Shown here: positions 1 to 10,722 of the stretch, piece by piece
How positions within the stretch are numbered: the stretch's first letter is position 1
Layout: every line of letters starts with the position of its first letter
Source: Lenzites betulinus
Lineage: Eukaryota > Basidiomycota > Agaricomycetes > Polyporales > Polyporaceae
Direction: 5' to 3'
DNA length: 64,000 nt
NCBI GenBank assembly: GCA_022264855.1
Contig: JABYQU010000026.1
Span: forward strand, 186,001-250,000
The notes under the pieces: generated by a model
Seen by the model: the letters and a program-made list of their open reading frames with translations, nothing else
What the model was told of the DNA's origin: nothing
Databases searched by the model: none
Translations under genes and position numbers: made by a program

Positions 1-13
1 CTCCCAATAGCTG

Positions 14-3000
14 ATGGACGCGGACGACTACTTCGATGATGATTTCGTTCTTGACGCGGCCGCGCTTGCTGCCATCGACAATGAGGAAACGAAATTCAAG
101 GAGGCGCAGCGCGTCACTCAGCAGCAGCCACAGGCGGTAGTTGGTGAACGTCGTCCCGCCGAGACGGCCCCTCCAGCAGAACCTCCACCTCTGAAAAGAC
201 AGAAAACATCGCACGAACCAGCTGAAGATGGGCCACCAGGCCCTCCTGTCTTCCACCACGCGGAAGACGACGAGGGTCTGCCGGATATTTCTGTGATCGG
301 AGCGGGCTCTTACAAGTTTCCTGCGGCTCAGCGCGCGGCGGCGAACGCACTTGCTGCTCAGCTGCGCGGAGCGGACACTGCGACCTCCGAAGCCCCGCGG
401 AGGCCGCCAAGTCCAGTACGTGATGTTCCTCGTGCACCCCCTACACGGAATACTCCAGTGGCGAGGAGTGTGTCGGGTTCGGGTTCAGATATAGTACCTC
501 CCGCAAGTGCTACTCGACCCGTTATTTCCGGCAACTCCTCTGTTCAGACCCGCGGGCCCTCAAATGCACGCGTTCCGCGTCGATCAACCACTTTCCATAC
601 AATCCAAGCTGCTTTGGCTGGTTTTACACCCCCTCCTAGCCATCCAACAGCTAGTGCAGGCGCGACAGCATCTCCCCCCGTGCCCACCGCTCCCTCCAGG
701 GTACACAGGAACTCCGTTTCGTTACGTGGATCATCGCCATTGGCCCCAGCCAGAGTATCACCTGTACCTCAGGCATCTCAGACACGAGCAAGCGTTCAAC
801 CATTTGTGCAAGGCCCTTCGCGTATTACTCGACATCCATCAACACCGCCCGTACCAGTCGTTCCTGCACACCGGAGACAGAATGTTCCCGGGGCCCCACG
901 ACCGCACGTTGCTCCTAGTGTACAAACGAGGGCATTACCACTCCAGCCGCCTCCACCCTCACAAGGACAGAGTGACCGTAGATTAAGATTAGAGCTCGAC
1001 AGTCTTAAAGCACAATTCGAGCAGGTGCGCGTTCAAGCAGATCTGCGTTCTCACATTTATGAACTCAAGCTCAGCTCCTGAAAGACAACGAGGACAGGAA
1101 GAAGGCTGTCGAGGAGGAGCGAAATGCGCGATATGCAAAGGAGGGTGAAGTCAGCATTTTGCGTAAAAACATGGAGAAGGTAAATTCACGTCTTTTCCTG
1201 AACCTTCAGTTTATTGATGCGCCCAGACTGCGAAAGATCATGCAGCGGAAGTGGCCCGGATTAAGGCGGCGAGGGAGATGGCTGAGGCCGCGCAGGCGCA
1301 GTTGCGTAAGGAGATGGCTGAAGAGAGAGAAAGGCTCAGGACCGAACTTATGTTCAAGGTACCTGATTCGCCCTCTCTGAGAGGTGTGATTGCTCACCCC
1401 CGTGACAGCGTCATGAACTTGAGACGTCGTATCGCAAAACCCCACACGCCAAGAATAAACGGATCGACAATCAAGTCCCTTTCAGCCCAGTATCCGCTGC
1501 TACTCAGAGACGTCAGGGCATATCTGCCGCAGGCGGTCAATTTGTAGGCCCAAGCAGTGTGTTCGAGACACCTTCACGCCCCCGTATCAATCGGTTGGTT
1601 CCAACTAGTCCGGAGCGGCAAGCCAATGGATCCCCTCCGAAAATACCTGTCAGGCTTCCGGGTTTCTTCAACGCTTTCCAGCCCTCCCCACTGAAGGCAA
1701 ACCTGTCGTTTTCACAACAACCTCACTCGACTCCTGCGAACGCACGAAGTAAGGGTAAGCAGCGCGTGGAACAGTTATCCTTCAATGCCCAAGCCCACCC
1801 TCCGGAGGACGAATTCTTTAACCCGACACCCACGCAAGGCCGTCCTCTCATTCACTTGCCTCCTAGTCCGCCTACCCTGGAGCTGCATGGACAATCTCTT
1901 GTGCCAGACGTTGACGAGCAGCCAGATGCGTCGGGCCCGAGCAGTAGCGCGGAGCCCACAACTTCATCCCCAGTTCAGGAGGATGGGGAGATGAAGGATG
2001 AAGCAAAGACTACCCAGCTTGATGAGCTTGCTGAGCCTTTGCTTACACCTGATTGGATCAAAGAGGTATGTATGCTATCCGACCGACGTGATCTTGTGGC
2101 TAACACAGGACCCTCAGCTACAAAGAATTGTTTTGACTCACAAGTGTCACGGGTCGCAGCAGCCTACGCTTCAGATGCTCATGAACCATCCGATTGCTGC
2201 ATCCACTCTCACGGATCGTGCACAAGAGTATTCGGTACAGAGCGCACAGCTACTCGAGAGCCTGGGTATGGCTTCAGACAAGCTGGCACGTCCTGACGAT
2301 ATGATACATACCGTCGAACAGAGGCTCTCAGCGATGGGTCGTATACTATGCAGTGCGGGATCTGTGCGCTTCCCTTTAGTCTTCATGATGCACAACTACT
2401 CACCAATTCGTAGGTTGTCCCTCTCGCCGCCTTGCTGGATCTTGTCAGAGCTGCCGCTCTCTTCGTGCCTTCGTTTGTCTCTTTGGCTCTTTCCCCCATT
2501 GACGACCCTCCCCCACTGCTGTTAATGCTTTGTGAGACTGTGCGGGAACATCTTACTCCTCAGGGACGAGACATGAGCGAAAGTCAGAGCCAGCTTGCAG
2601 CGGAAGTGTTAGGCTTGCTGGAGGTGATTTTCTGGTACACTCCGCCAGATTACGCGACACAGTACGTCTCTTTCCTATGTTTAGATAGCTTCCGACTGAC
2701 CGTATTCTAGGTTAACTGTTTTCATTCGGGCGAAAGGCGTGCTACCCACCCTCATCCACTCTTCTCAGCCGACGTGGTTGCTGTCACGAACTATACGGGC
2801 TTTGACGCTCGCTGCTTCATGTGAGTGACGATGACTTCACGGATAGACATTACATTCTCATCGCTTGTGCGTAGATCCCGAGTTGTGGAAACATATACTG
2901 TCGTTTCCCTATCCAGAAACTCCTGAGGAGGAAGCAGCTGCCAAGAGTTTCGCCCGCATACCGCATATAGAAGAAATCGCTTCCTTCTTCACTGACCGCG

Positions 3001-3786
3001 CGCGTGACTGTCCCGAGGTACGCCAAAACGCGACTGCAGTCGTACTGATATTGACGTCTTCATTGCAGTGCCGACCTCTCCGTTATGCCGTCCTGAATCT
3101 CGTTACGACCCTTGCAGTCGCTCATGCGGACTCTCTTTTCCTCCTCCTCCAATCGCATACACTATTACCTTCCATTATTGTCTTTCTCCACAATATTACC
3201 ACCCCGCTATGGGAAGAGGACGAGGCTTTCATGGATGACCCTCAGCTCATCGCCTGGTATGCGGTCCCCATCAGTCTTTTGACGTAGCCGCATATTGACG
3301 CCTTCCAGGACTATCCAGACCATGAAACGCACCGTGCTGCTACTATACTACCTCATGAAGAACGCCGACAGTTCGCGAGTCAACCTCCGCCAGAAGCTCA
3401 TGTTTCCACCCAGGCGGTTCTCCAACGCGCTTTGGCACATTTTCACCGTGTCCCTCGGGCGCTTCTGCTACGCCTCTCCTCCTGAGTGGGTTGGCCTCGA
3501 GAACCTACAGATGATCGACCAGATCAGTGGTAAGTTCCCATCCGATGTCATTTGTGTATAGCTTACCTATTCACTTACCGCCGACGGTGTAGACGTGTCA
3601 AAAGAAGTGCTGGAAGTCGTCGTTGACGGGCCCGAGCTCGAATCCATTTGGGCGGCGTTCCAGGTGGACGATAACGTCCCGGACTCGCCGCGTACGACGC
3701 AGTATGACGAGGATGAGATTGAGCCTGGGTATAGCGGGGCGGTGCCCCCGCGGAGTGCTGTATATTCTGCTATCGAGATCGACTGA
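14..3786 (+). CDS. ATRIP/Rad26-like DNA-damage checkpoint protein
   Basis: Multi-exon gene, intact where I could join it. The N-terminus is very acidic (YFDDDFVLDAAALAAID), resembling the short RPA70-binding acidic motif of ATRIP/Ddc2 proteins. A long Ser/Pro-rich disordered part follows, then a coiled coil (LLKDNEDRKKAVEEE onward, about 1075-1360). After another low-complexity stretch comes an alpha-helical, HEAT-like C-terminal half (about 2110-3535), ending in an acidic tail with stop at 3786. Introns seen include 1025-1074, about 1180-1226, 2067-2109, 2661-2710 and a short one before 3595. In the family, the protein recruits the ATR/Mec1 kinase to RPA-coated single-stranded DNA in the nucleus. 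The assignment rests on architecture (acidic motif, coiled coil, helical C-terminus) rather than a catalytic motif, so an unrelated coiled-coil protein is possible. Confidence 0.65.
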
Positions 3787-4597
3787 CTGGTATCCATCTC
3801 ACCGTGTATTTCTGATGTATCGCTATGCTCATATTTTCCGACATCGGTCCCAATGCGTCACGATCTTCAAGGCAGACTTCTATGTTTTCGGGATGAATCG
3901 ACAAACAATCACGCAGCAAAGTAAACGGGTCCGTGTGACACTCGGCGGCGTACGCTTCAAGTGTACAGTGGGCCCGGTGGACCAAGCTTTCCCTTTGCGA
4001 ATTGGCACACTTCTAATCGGTCTATAAACTCCGATAATGCATTTTTGACTCCACGGGCCAGAAGAGATAAGCGTCAATGGAATTCATTTGGCCGAGCTGA
4101 CTCTATTTTGACTCGTATTCAGATCGTGCCGGTACCCTCGACAGCGTTTCCGTTTCATACATACCCGGTCCCTCCGGCTTTGGTCATTTTCCCTCACGCG
4201 CGTCGTCCCCATGCTCCGTGAACCTGCGGAACGCGCACGGCAATCCTTCGAGTCAGTTTCCGTCGTGGAACTCTTCTCCAAATACTCTTGGTTCGATTGC
4301 TGTGCGCCAGCTCGCGAACACGAAAGGATTACAAAATGACATCGCGGACCCGGTCCTGCTTCACAGCATACTTCGAACGGACACGTTAGCGCCTTCGTCA
4401 AATATACGGCTTGCCGCCAGGGTGACTCGACCCATGGGTTTTCGCAAGGCTAAGGTTGTATCACGGCTCCGAGGAACTCAGCAATGAGCTTCTACCTCCG
4501 TAATGACATGGCTGCTCTCCGCCCCCACCGGATGGTGATGCACAACTAAAGCATTGACACTCACACTGACCCCGTGGCGTTCCTGTGACAAGGATCC
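3787..4597. other. Intergenic, no gene seen
   Basis: Region between the ATRIP-like gene and the monooxygenase. Only short overlapping open frames without family resemblance are present. It should contain the terminator of the first gene and the upstream promoter of the second. Confidence 0.5.
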
Positions 4598-4604
4598 ATA
4601 TAAG
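4598..4604 (+). promoter_or_regulatory. TATA box of the FAD monooxygenase
   Basis: ATATAAG lies about 80 bp upstream of the ATG at 4685, a usual spacing for basidiomycete genes. Confidence 0.5.
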
Positions 4605-4684
4605 CAGTGTAAAACTGCATCTTCTATGAAATCAACCGCCTCAAGTCCTCAAAGCCCCATAGCCACCATAACTCAACATCTCCA

Positions 4685-6239
4685 ATGCCCGGAGCCAAAG
4701 TGATCATAGCCGGATGTGGCGTTGCCGGACCGGTGCTCGCCATCCTTCTCAAACTGAAGGGATACGAACCCATCGTGTACGAACGTGCCGATGGCCCCAG
4801 TCCAGATGGCCTCAGTCTATGGTGAGTAATGCATCCTGGTGAAGTATTAAAACTCCCTTAACGGCCCTTTCATAGCATTCAAGCTAATGGCGCGCGCGTC
4901 CTCTCGCTAATTCCGGGACTACTAGACAAGATCGCACGCAAGGATATCGACCAGCTCTTCTTCTACTCCGCTCTCTCTGATGATGATAGCAGCGAGCTCG
5001 CACACACGGACGCGCCGGCTGGCTTCCGCGACTACAGTGGTGTCGGCCTCGGCATCGCAGGCGTTCGTCGCCCTCTCCTCTTGCGCACGCTCGTCGAGAC
5101 TGCACAGGCCCACGGCGTATCGGTCGTCTTTGGACACCAGCTCGTCGAGGTGGAGAACTTGGAGGGCGAGGACAGCGTCGTGGTCCGTTTCGCGAACGGG
5201 CACGAAGACTCTGCCAGCTTCGTTGTGGGCTGCGATGGGCTGCATAGTAACACACGCGCAAGTCTCTTCGGGAAGGAGGCAGCACTCTTCACAGGACTGA
5301 CTCAGGTTGGTTAGGTTCCTCCACTGTGCAATGATGAGATGCTGACGTACATATCGTAGACGGGTGGAATCTCTCCTATTCCCCACGAGTTCCTCAACGC
5401 TGCGAGGGGGCCATCGATGTTGAACATATATGGGGACGGCGTTCACATGATTGTGTATCCAATCAACGATGAGCAGATCTCCTGGGCGTATGTCATTCAC
5501 ACTACTGCAGCTTGTACAGTACCGAGACTGACATTATGGTTCAGGATCACACAGCGAGAAGCGGAAGCGCGTGAGAGCTGGCGTGACATGGACGAGGACC
5601 GTCAACGCGAGTTTAAGAAAGGCTCCTTCTCTCACTTGCCACATGGTGGCGGAGAGCTTGTTCGGACGGCGGACAAGATTATCAAGGTGCGTCAGTCTGA
5701 ACGGCGAATCCCTTGGAAGTAGGGTCTCTGACACTACCTGGATGCAGTTCGGACTGTACGATCGCTATGAGCTCGTTACATGGCACAAAGGTCGCGTGTT
5801 GCTAATCGGAGACGCTGCACACCCCACAAGTCCAGTACGTCTTCATTTGATTCGCAGCCGTAGTGCACTCTCTCACATGTTTCTCGTTCAGCATCTTGGA
5901 CAAGGCGCAAACCAGGCACTCGAGGATGTTTACCACCTCGTCCGCCTGCTTGTCCAACACAATCCTTCTTCGGAGCATCCCTCTAGTCTCGTGCTCTCTG
6001 CTGTCTTCATGGAGTTCGAAGAGCTGCGCATCCCGCGCACGTCAGCGCTCGTGCAGAAGGCACGCGTAGCCGGCGAGCTTCGTATCGTATCGGGGGCCGA
6101 CGCATGCAGGACGCGCGATGACACTGTACGTGCGATATGGGCCAGCAAGGAACACGTGCGAGGTGATGTTGAGGCGACAAAGACGTTGTATGCGGATTTG
6201 TATAGTCACCCATTTGAAGCTGGGGCGAACGCGGTATGA
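4685..6239 (+). CDS. FAD-dependent monooxygenase (aromatic hydroxylase, group A flavoprotein)
   Basis: A complete gene of about 400 codons after removing introns. The N-terminus holds the Rossmann dinucleotide fold AGCGVAGP (residues about 9-16). The middle holds the flavin/NADPH DG motif (VGCDGLHSNTR), and the C-terminal third holds the GD motif (GRVLLIGDAAHPTSP, then HLGQGANQALEDV). This trio defines class A flavoprotein monooxygenases such as salicylate or p-hydroxybenzoate hydroxylase, which insert one oxygen atom into aromatic rings using NAD(P)H. No signal peptide or membrane anchor is seen, so it is probably cytosolic. Introns follow residues LSL, TQ, ISWA, KIIK and HPTSP. The substrate cannot be told from sequence. 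A decayed inverted copy lies at 9240-9646. Confidence 0.88.
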
Positions 6240-6844
6240 AGCCTGCGGGGGATGATTTACATACTACTGGGGTCAATGCTGTAGGAGGGCGACATAGGCG
6301 ACCGCTTAGTGTAGTAGCAGGCGATACGAATGTAAAACACCCGTGTGTCCAATTATGAGACCCCGATGCGGTGGAAGGATAGTCACTTGAGAGGGTACAA
6401 AGACTGATATAACCTCAGTAGAACCCGAAAGGACCGGCACCGGTTGTTGGCTCGCTATCGCGTCTTACGCGCGGTTGTCGCTGTCTCCGTCTGCTTTACG
6501 CAACGCTTCTAAATGAGTGACTGAGAGCTGGATGCATACCGATAATCGAGTACCTTGCCTTGAATGCGTTCAAATTGTCGCATGAACGGGAACGGCTTGC
6601 GACGTGACGCCTAGCCAGCCAGCTCGCGGTAAGCGTTTAGCCGTGGTAAGAACTTGAACTTGTTTCGTAGTTCCTCAAGCATAGAGCTACAGTGCTAAAC
6701 GATGCGGCATACATACTACCGAAGTACACGAAGGCAAAGGCTCGTTACAATGGATGCACTTCAGTTGACGGGCCTGGCAGGATAGTTAGTTAGACAAAGA
6801 AACAAGTTGAGATGCAGGGAATGCCAGCCTACGTACTCATTCGT
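6240..6844. other. Intergenic between convergent genes, no gene seen
   Basis: About 600 bp between the 3' ends of the monooxygenase (+) and the CE15 esterase (-). I see no coding signal; it presumably holds both 3' UTRs. Confidence 0.5.
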
Positions 6845-8497
6845 TTACTTGAGCTGCGGTGTGGTCCAGTCGATCCACTGAGAGGCGTTCCAAGCGACAC
6901 CGTTGAAGACCTTGTTGGAGTCGAAGAAATTCGTGGCCACGTTCTGGTCGAGCAAGAACCGGTCGAAGAAAGCGGTGAGCTGCGGGGTAAGCGAGGACGG
7001 CCACGCGCAGTGCGCGTGCCCGCCGACCTGCTCGAACCCGTGGTGGTCCGCAACGCCGAGCGCGTCCCACACGGTGTGCGCCGCGGTCATGCACCCGAAC
7101 GAGCTCAGCGGGCTCAGCCACACGTAGTCCGTGTTCTCGAAGGAGATCATCGGGCGCGGCGCGATGAGCGCGGCGAGCATGTGGTGGTCGAACGGGAGCG
7201 TGTTCAGCTGGTTGACGTAGTTCGCAAAGTTCGTCGAGAACCACACGTTCTCCGTCACGATCTCCGTCGCGGTCTGCACGACCGAGCCCGAGTTCTGCTC
7301 GTACAGGGACAGCCGCCAGCACGCGTCGCCGCCCGAGCCAGACTCCTGCGGGATCGTGAGCGCGATGCGTGGCTCGAGCGCGCCGGCCATGAGCGCGCCC
7401 TTGCCGTTGCGCGAGCAGCCTGTCACCGCGATCCGCTGCGTGTTGATCTTCGCCGCCGGAGTCTTCTCGAGCGCGTCGATGATCCGGCTCACGCCCCACG
7501 ACCATGCCGTCATGGCGCTCGCCGTCGCGCTCTTACCGTAGAGGTTGTAGAACAGGCCGACGCCGCGGCTCGTCGACGCGTCGTTCTGCTGCGCCATGTC
7601 GGAGTTCTCGAAGATGAGTGTCGCAACCTGCAAGGGGGCATTGTCAGAATGTGCTGCTAGTCAACGTGTGGGCGGACTGCTCACTCCAGCAGGGACGGGG
7701 ATGCTGAGGCCCTCGTATGCAATGAGAAGAGGCCATCCTGCGGCGGGGGGAGTACCCGACGGGAAGGTCATCGTGGGCGCGAAGGTGATGGATGAGCCAC
7801 CGTTGCTTGCGGTGATGGTGAGCGTGCCGGTGGTGCCTGAACCAGTGAACGACGCCGTCAGCGAAGAGGGGGGCCCGGGGAGGGCGCCGGACTCGTAGCC
7901 CTCGAGGAGCGACAGGATTTGCGCGCTGCGGCACTGCCAGTCGGCCGCCGTCTGCACGGACGTGCCGTCGTCGAACAGGAAGGGGTTCGGGAGCTTCGCG
8001 TTGTTAAAGCCAGGGATCGTGGACGGCGTAGAGCATGCACCTGCGGGGCCGGTGGGGGCAGGGCCGGAGCCTGTGGGTGTGGCCGGAGGGCTGGGTGATG
8101 CCGGAGGGTTGGGAGTCGTCGCTGGGGCACTAGTACTCGGGGAGGGCTAGGCGCAGCTCCCGGGAGGCATTGGCTGCACCCGATGCGTTATAAGAAGAAT
8201 GTAAATATGGGCCGAAATAGACTAACGAGTAGTATGCGTTTTGAACGGTGCACACTGTCCCCGCAACGCAGGCTAAGAGGAAGGAAATCAGGAGACAGTC
8301 TGGCAACGATCATATTGATCACATACTCGTAGCGCCAGTCCAGCCAATACCGCCACATTGCCCTGAAGGTGTCTTAGTTCGGCTACATAATTGAACAGTG
8401 GTCAATTGCAGTACATACCCCATTCAGGAGACGCGGCATGAGCAATGTGCGCGAAGGCAAGGGCCACGCTGAGCTGCACAGCGGTAGAAAGCTGCAT
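6845..8497 (-). CDS. CBM1-CE15 4-O-methyl-glucuronoyl methylesterase (with apparent frameshift)
   Basis: Secreted enzyme cleaving ester bonds between lignin alcohols and glucuronic acid of xylan. The first exon (8497-8419) encodes a signal peptide ([19 protein letters not shown]). It joins exons 8362-8327 and 8272-8227 and the start of the 8173 exon to give a complete CBM1, with [14 protein letters not shown] and [12 protein letters not shown] Pro/Thr/Ser linker leads to the CE15 domain, whose N-terminal part includes [14 protein letters not shown]. After the 7684-7628 intron come the nucleophile motif GCSRNGKGA, the [11 protein letters not shown] segment with the expected acidic residue, and the His segment GGHAHCAW. 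Between CBM1 and the linker the frame shifts by one base at a C-run (near 8138-8153), so the gene is either broken or the assembly lacks one C. Without that shift all expected parts are present. Confidence 0.85.
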
Positions 8498-8547
8498 CGT
8501 GTCAGGTTGAGGTACTTCGGTGCAAGCCCCCGCTGCCACCTTCCGCG

Positions 8548-8554
8548 CTTTATA
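8548..8554 (-). promoter_or_regulatory. TATA box of the glucuronoyl esterase
   Basis: TATAAAG on the minus strand, about 51 bp upstream of the ATG at 8497. Confidence 0.5.
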
Positions 8555-9239
8555 GCTCGAGGAAGGCATCCACATGGCATTGCCGGCGGGCGAAGGGGTC
8601 CGAGAAAGCCCCTGCAAGAGAATTGCGAAGGGGCCAGGCGGGCCGTTGTACAGTGGTCTTTACGTGCCAGCAGACGGGGGGCCTGCACTTCGGACTTGTG
8701 GATATAGACCTCGTGACTGCCACGGAGAGAAGAGCTTCCTGTCAGCGTAACGTATAGGAAGAAGGCGGAAAGAGACGTCACGAAGAGATGCCATAACATT
8801 GTCGGCCTCTTTACGATGCCCTTGGCAGGACCGGATACAAAAGCTCGGGCCAACATCGGCCTGCCCCTGGTACTGACACTCGCCGGGGCCGCTAGAGGAT
8901 AAATCTGTAGGTTGACTATGGTGGAGTAGCTGACATTCATCAAACGCGCGAGGGGTAGTTCGCTAGCATTTGAGCCGGTGATGGCTACATAGGATGTTTC
9001 CCCGACGATGCTATTTAAAGGAGGATGTAGACCGTGCCAGGTGACGTTGGCGCATGACCACCATTGAGCAGATCATGTACTGAATACGAGAGTGTTCATC
9101 CGGCCTGCCAGCGCACATGCCTTCGGACGATAAGTACGGGCCGTACTACTTTGAATCTTGCATACACTGCGGTCATAGCATAGTCAGCTAGGTCCTGATA
9201 TCGAACGCTAATCAATATAATTCATACCTTTTTCCGTTC
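8555..9239. other. Intergenic, no gene seen
   Basis: Upstream region of the CE15 gene. One open frame (8383-8943, minus) overlaps the signal-peptide exon but has no recognisable content. Confidence 0.4.
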
Positions 9240-9646
9240 AGTGCCTGGTTTGCGCCTTGTCCAAGATGCTGAACGAGAAGTGCACTACGGCTTCAAATCA
9301 AATGAAGACGTACCGGAGTTGTGGGGTCACTGGGGTGTGCAGCATCTCCGATCAGCAACACGCGACCCTTATGCCATGAAGCGAGCTTAGAGCGATCGTA
9401 CAGTCCGAACTATACCCAGAAAGTGTCAGAGACCCTGGCTCCAAGGGACGCGCTCAGGTTTCGACTGTGTGATCCTAACCCATACGGTCAGTCTCGGTAT
9501 TGTACAAGCTGCAGTAGTGTGAATGACATACGCTGAGAAGATCTGCTCATCGTCGATTGGATACGCTGCCATGTAAACGCCGTCTCCGTAGATGTTCAAC
9601 ATCGATGGCCCGCACTGGCAGCGTTGCGGAACTCGTGGGGAATCAA
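9240..9646 (-). pseudogene. Decayed inverted partial copy of the FAD monooxygenase
   Basis: The minus strand matches the middle of the gene at 4685-6239, from the exon beginning IPHEF through MLNIYGDGV.M, the intron after it, and the GD-motif exon (CGTGTTGCTGATCGGAGATG), to the start of HLGQGANQA. It ends abruptly at both sides. The exon coding REAEARESWRD through ADKIIK is deleted. A small insertion shifts the frame just before MLNIYGDGV, and another interrupts the HPTSP region. The FAD-binding N-terminus and the C-terminus are absent, so it cannot encode a working enzyme. Intron sequence is conserved as well, so this is a DNA-level duplication, not a retrocopy. Confidence 0.88.
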
Positions 9647-10722
9647 TGCACGCCGGATCACTCACCCCTACTCACCCAGGACTTTGAGCTCAGCCTTCCC
9701 CACGGAGCCTCCCCCCCCCTCTTCAAAGGAGATTTTAGCCTCCCTGGGACCCTTCGTGAGGAACGATTGTCTCCTACCCCCGGACGAGGCCAGTGGTTTA
9801 CAAGCGTAGAGTAGATCATAAGACTCAGAGGTATGATTTAGACGCCTGAGGGTAAGGGAGAAAGCGCGCGCTTACGTGTACAGGCTGATCTCATCAACTG
9901 GCACAAGTGCTTTTGCTTTCGGCCACCTTCTGAATCTCCAACTGTGCTTCAACTTGCGTTCAACCGCGTTCTCTCCGACAATGCATATGGTTTCAGCCAT
10001 CCCTATAATTGCTATGAAGAACTATCGCTGATGAAGTCCGCGTCGAATTTGACTCAAGGGCTACCCACGGGCCTGGCTCCGCTCTGCCAGTGACGGCCTA
10101 CCTATGCCGGTGTGTTTGCAAGACTTAAATCCAACAGCGACGAATCATGGCGGCGCCGTAGCCTCTAGCGTTGAGATCCACGAGGCACGGGCTGTGTACA
10201 GGTACCATGATAGCGTGTCTTACAGCCGGTAACTCAACATCACTGTGCTTGAAGCTCGCCATTATATTGTTCCCAAGCCTTCTGCAACCTCGGTATGCAT
10301 CAGAGTGGAGGCATGGCTGCATGCTCCTCGTCCATCTCGCAAGGATAAGGGTCCCGGAAGGGATGCATTCAAAAAGGGCATTCCAAGTAGTCTGCGAGTG
10401 ACTCAGTGAGTGAATGAGCGAAATGACGCGATATAAATGAACTTGTAGAGCACTGCCTGACATCTGCGCCCTTGCGTCGCGGATTGGGAACACCGTCGTG
10501 GGATAGTTCCGATAGATCTGCGCCTAGCTACTGCCGATTATCTGTTCAAGTGTCTTCTTGAACAGTATCCACGAAGGCGGGACTCCTGGTCAAGGATACA
10601 AATAGACTCATTCGTGGGCGACGGACGCGTCCTGCGGCCTCACCACAGTACCTCCGGAGCTCATCTAGTAAGACCACGTCATTGTAGCCAGGGCGTCCGC
10701 GTGCAACTCATTCGCCTCCACC
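9647..10722. other. Intergenic, no gene seen
   Basis: About 1.1 kb between the monooxygenase remnant and the ABC transporter. Only short unsupported open frames occur (longest about 120 codons, minus, 10125-10493). A C-rich run (cccccccc near 9712) is present. Confidence 0.4.

Noticed and set aside
5534..5734. Antisense open frames within the monooxygenase and other genes
   Set aside because: They are shadows of the real coding strand without independent support.
7858..8130. Arg/Pro-rich minus-strand frame over the CE15 linker
   Set aside because: It is the out-of-frame reading of the Pro/Thr/Ser linker. The correct frame gives [17 protein letters not shown].
9700..9730. C-run as possible terminator or origin
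   Set aside because: Only a short homopolymer in intergenic DNA, with no hairpin or origin features.
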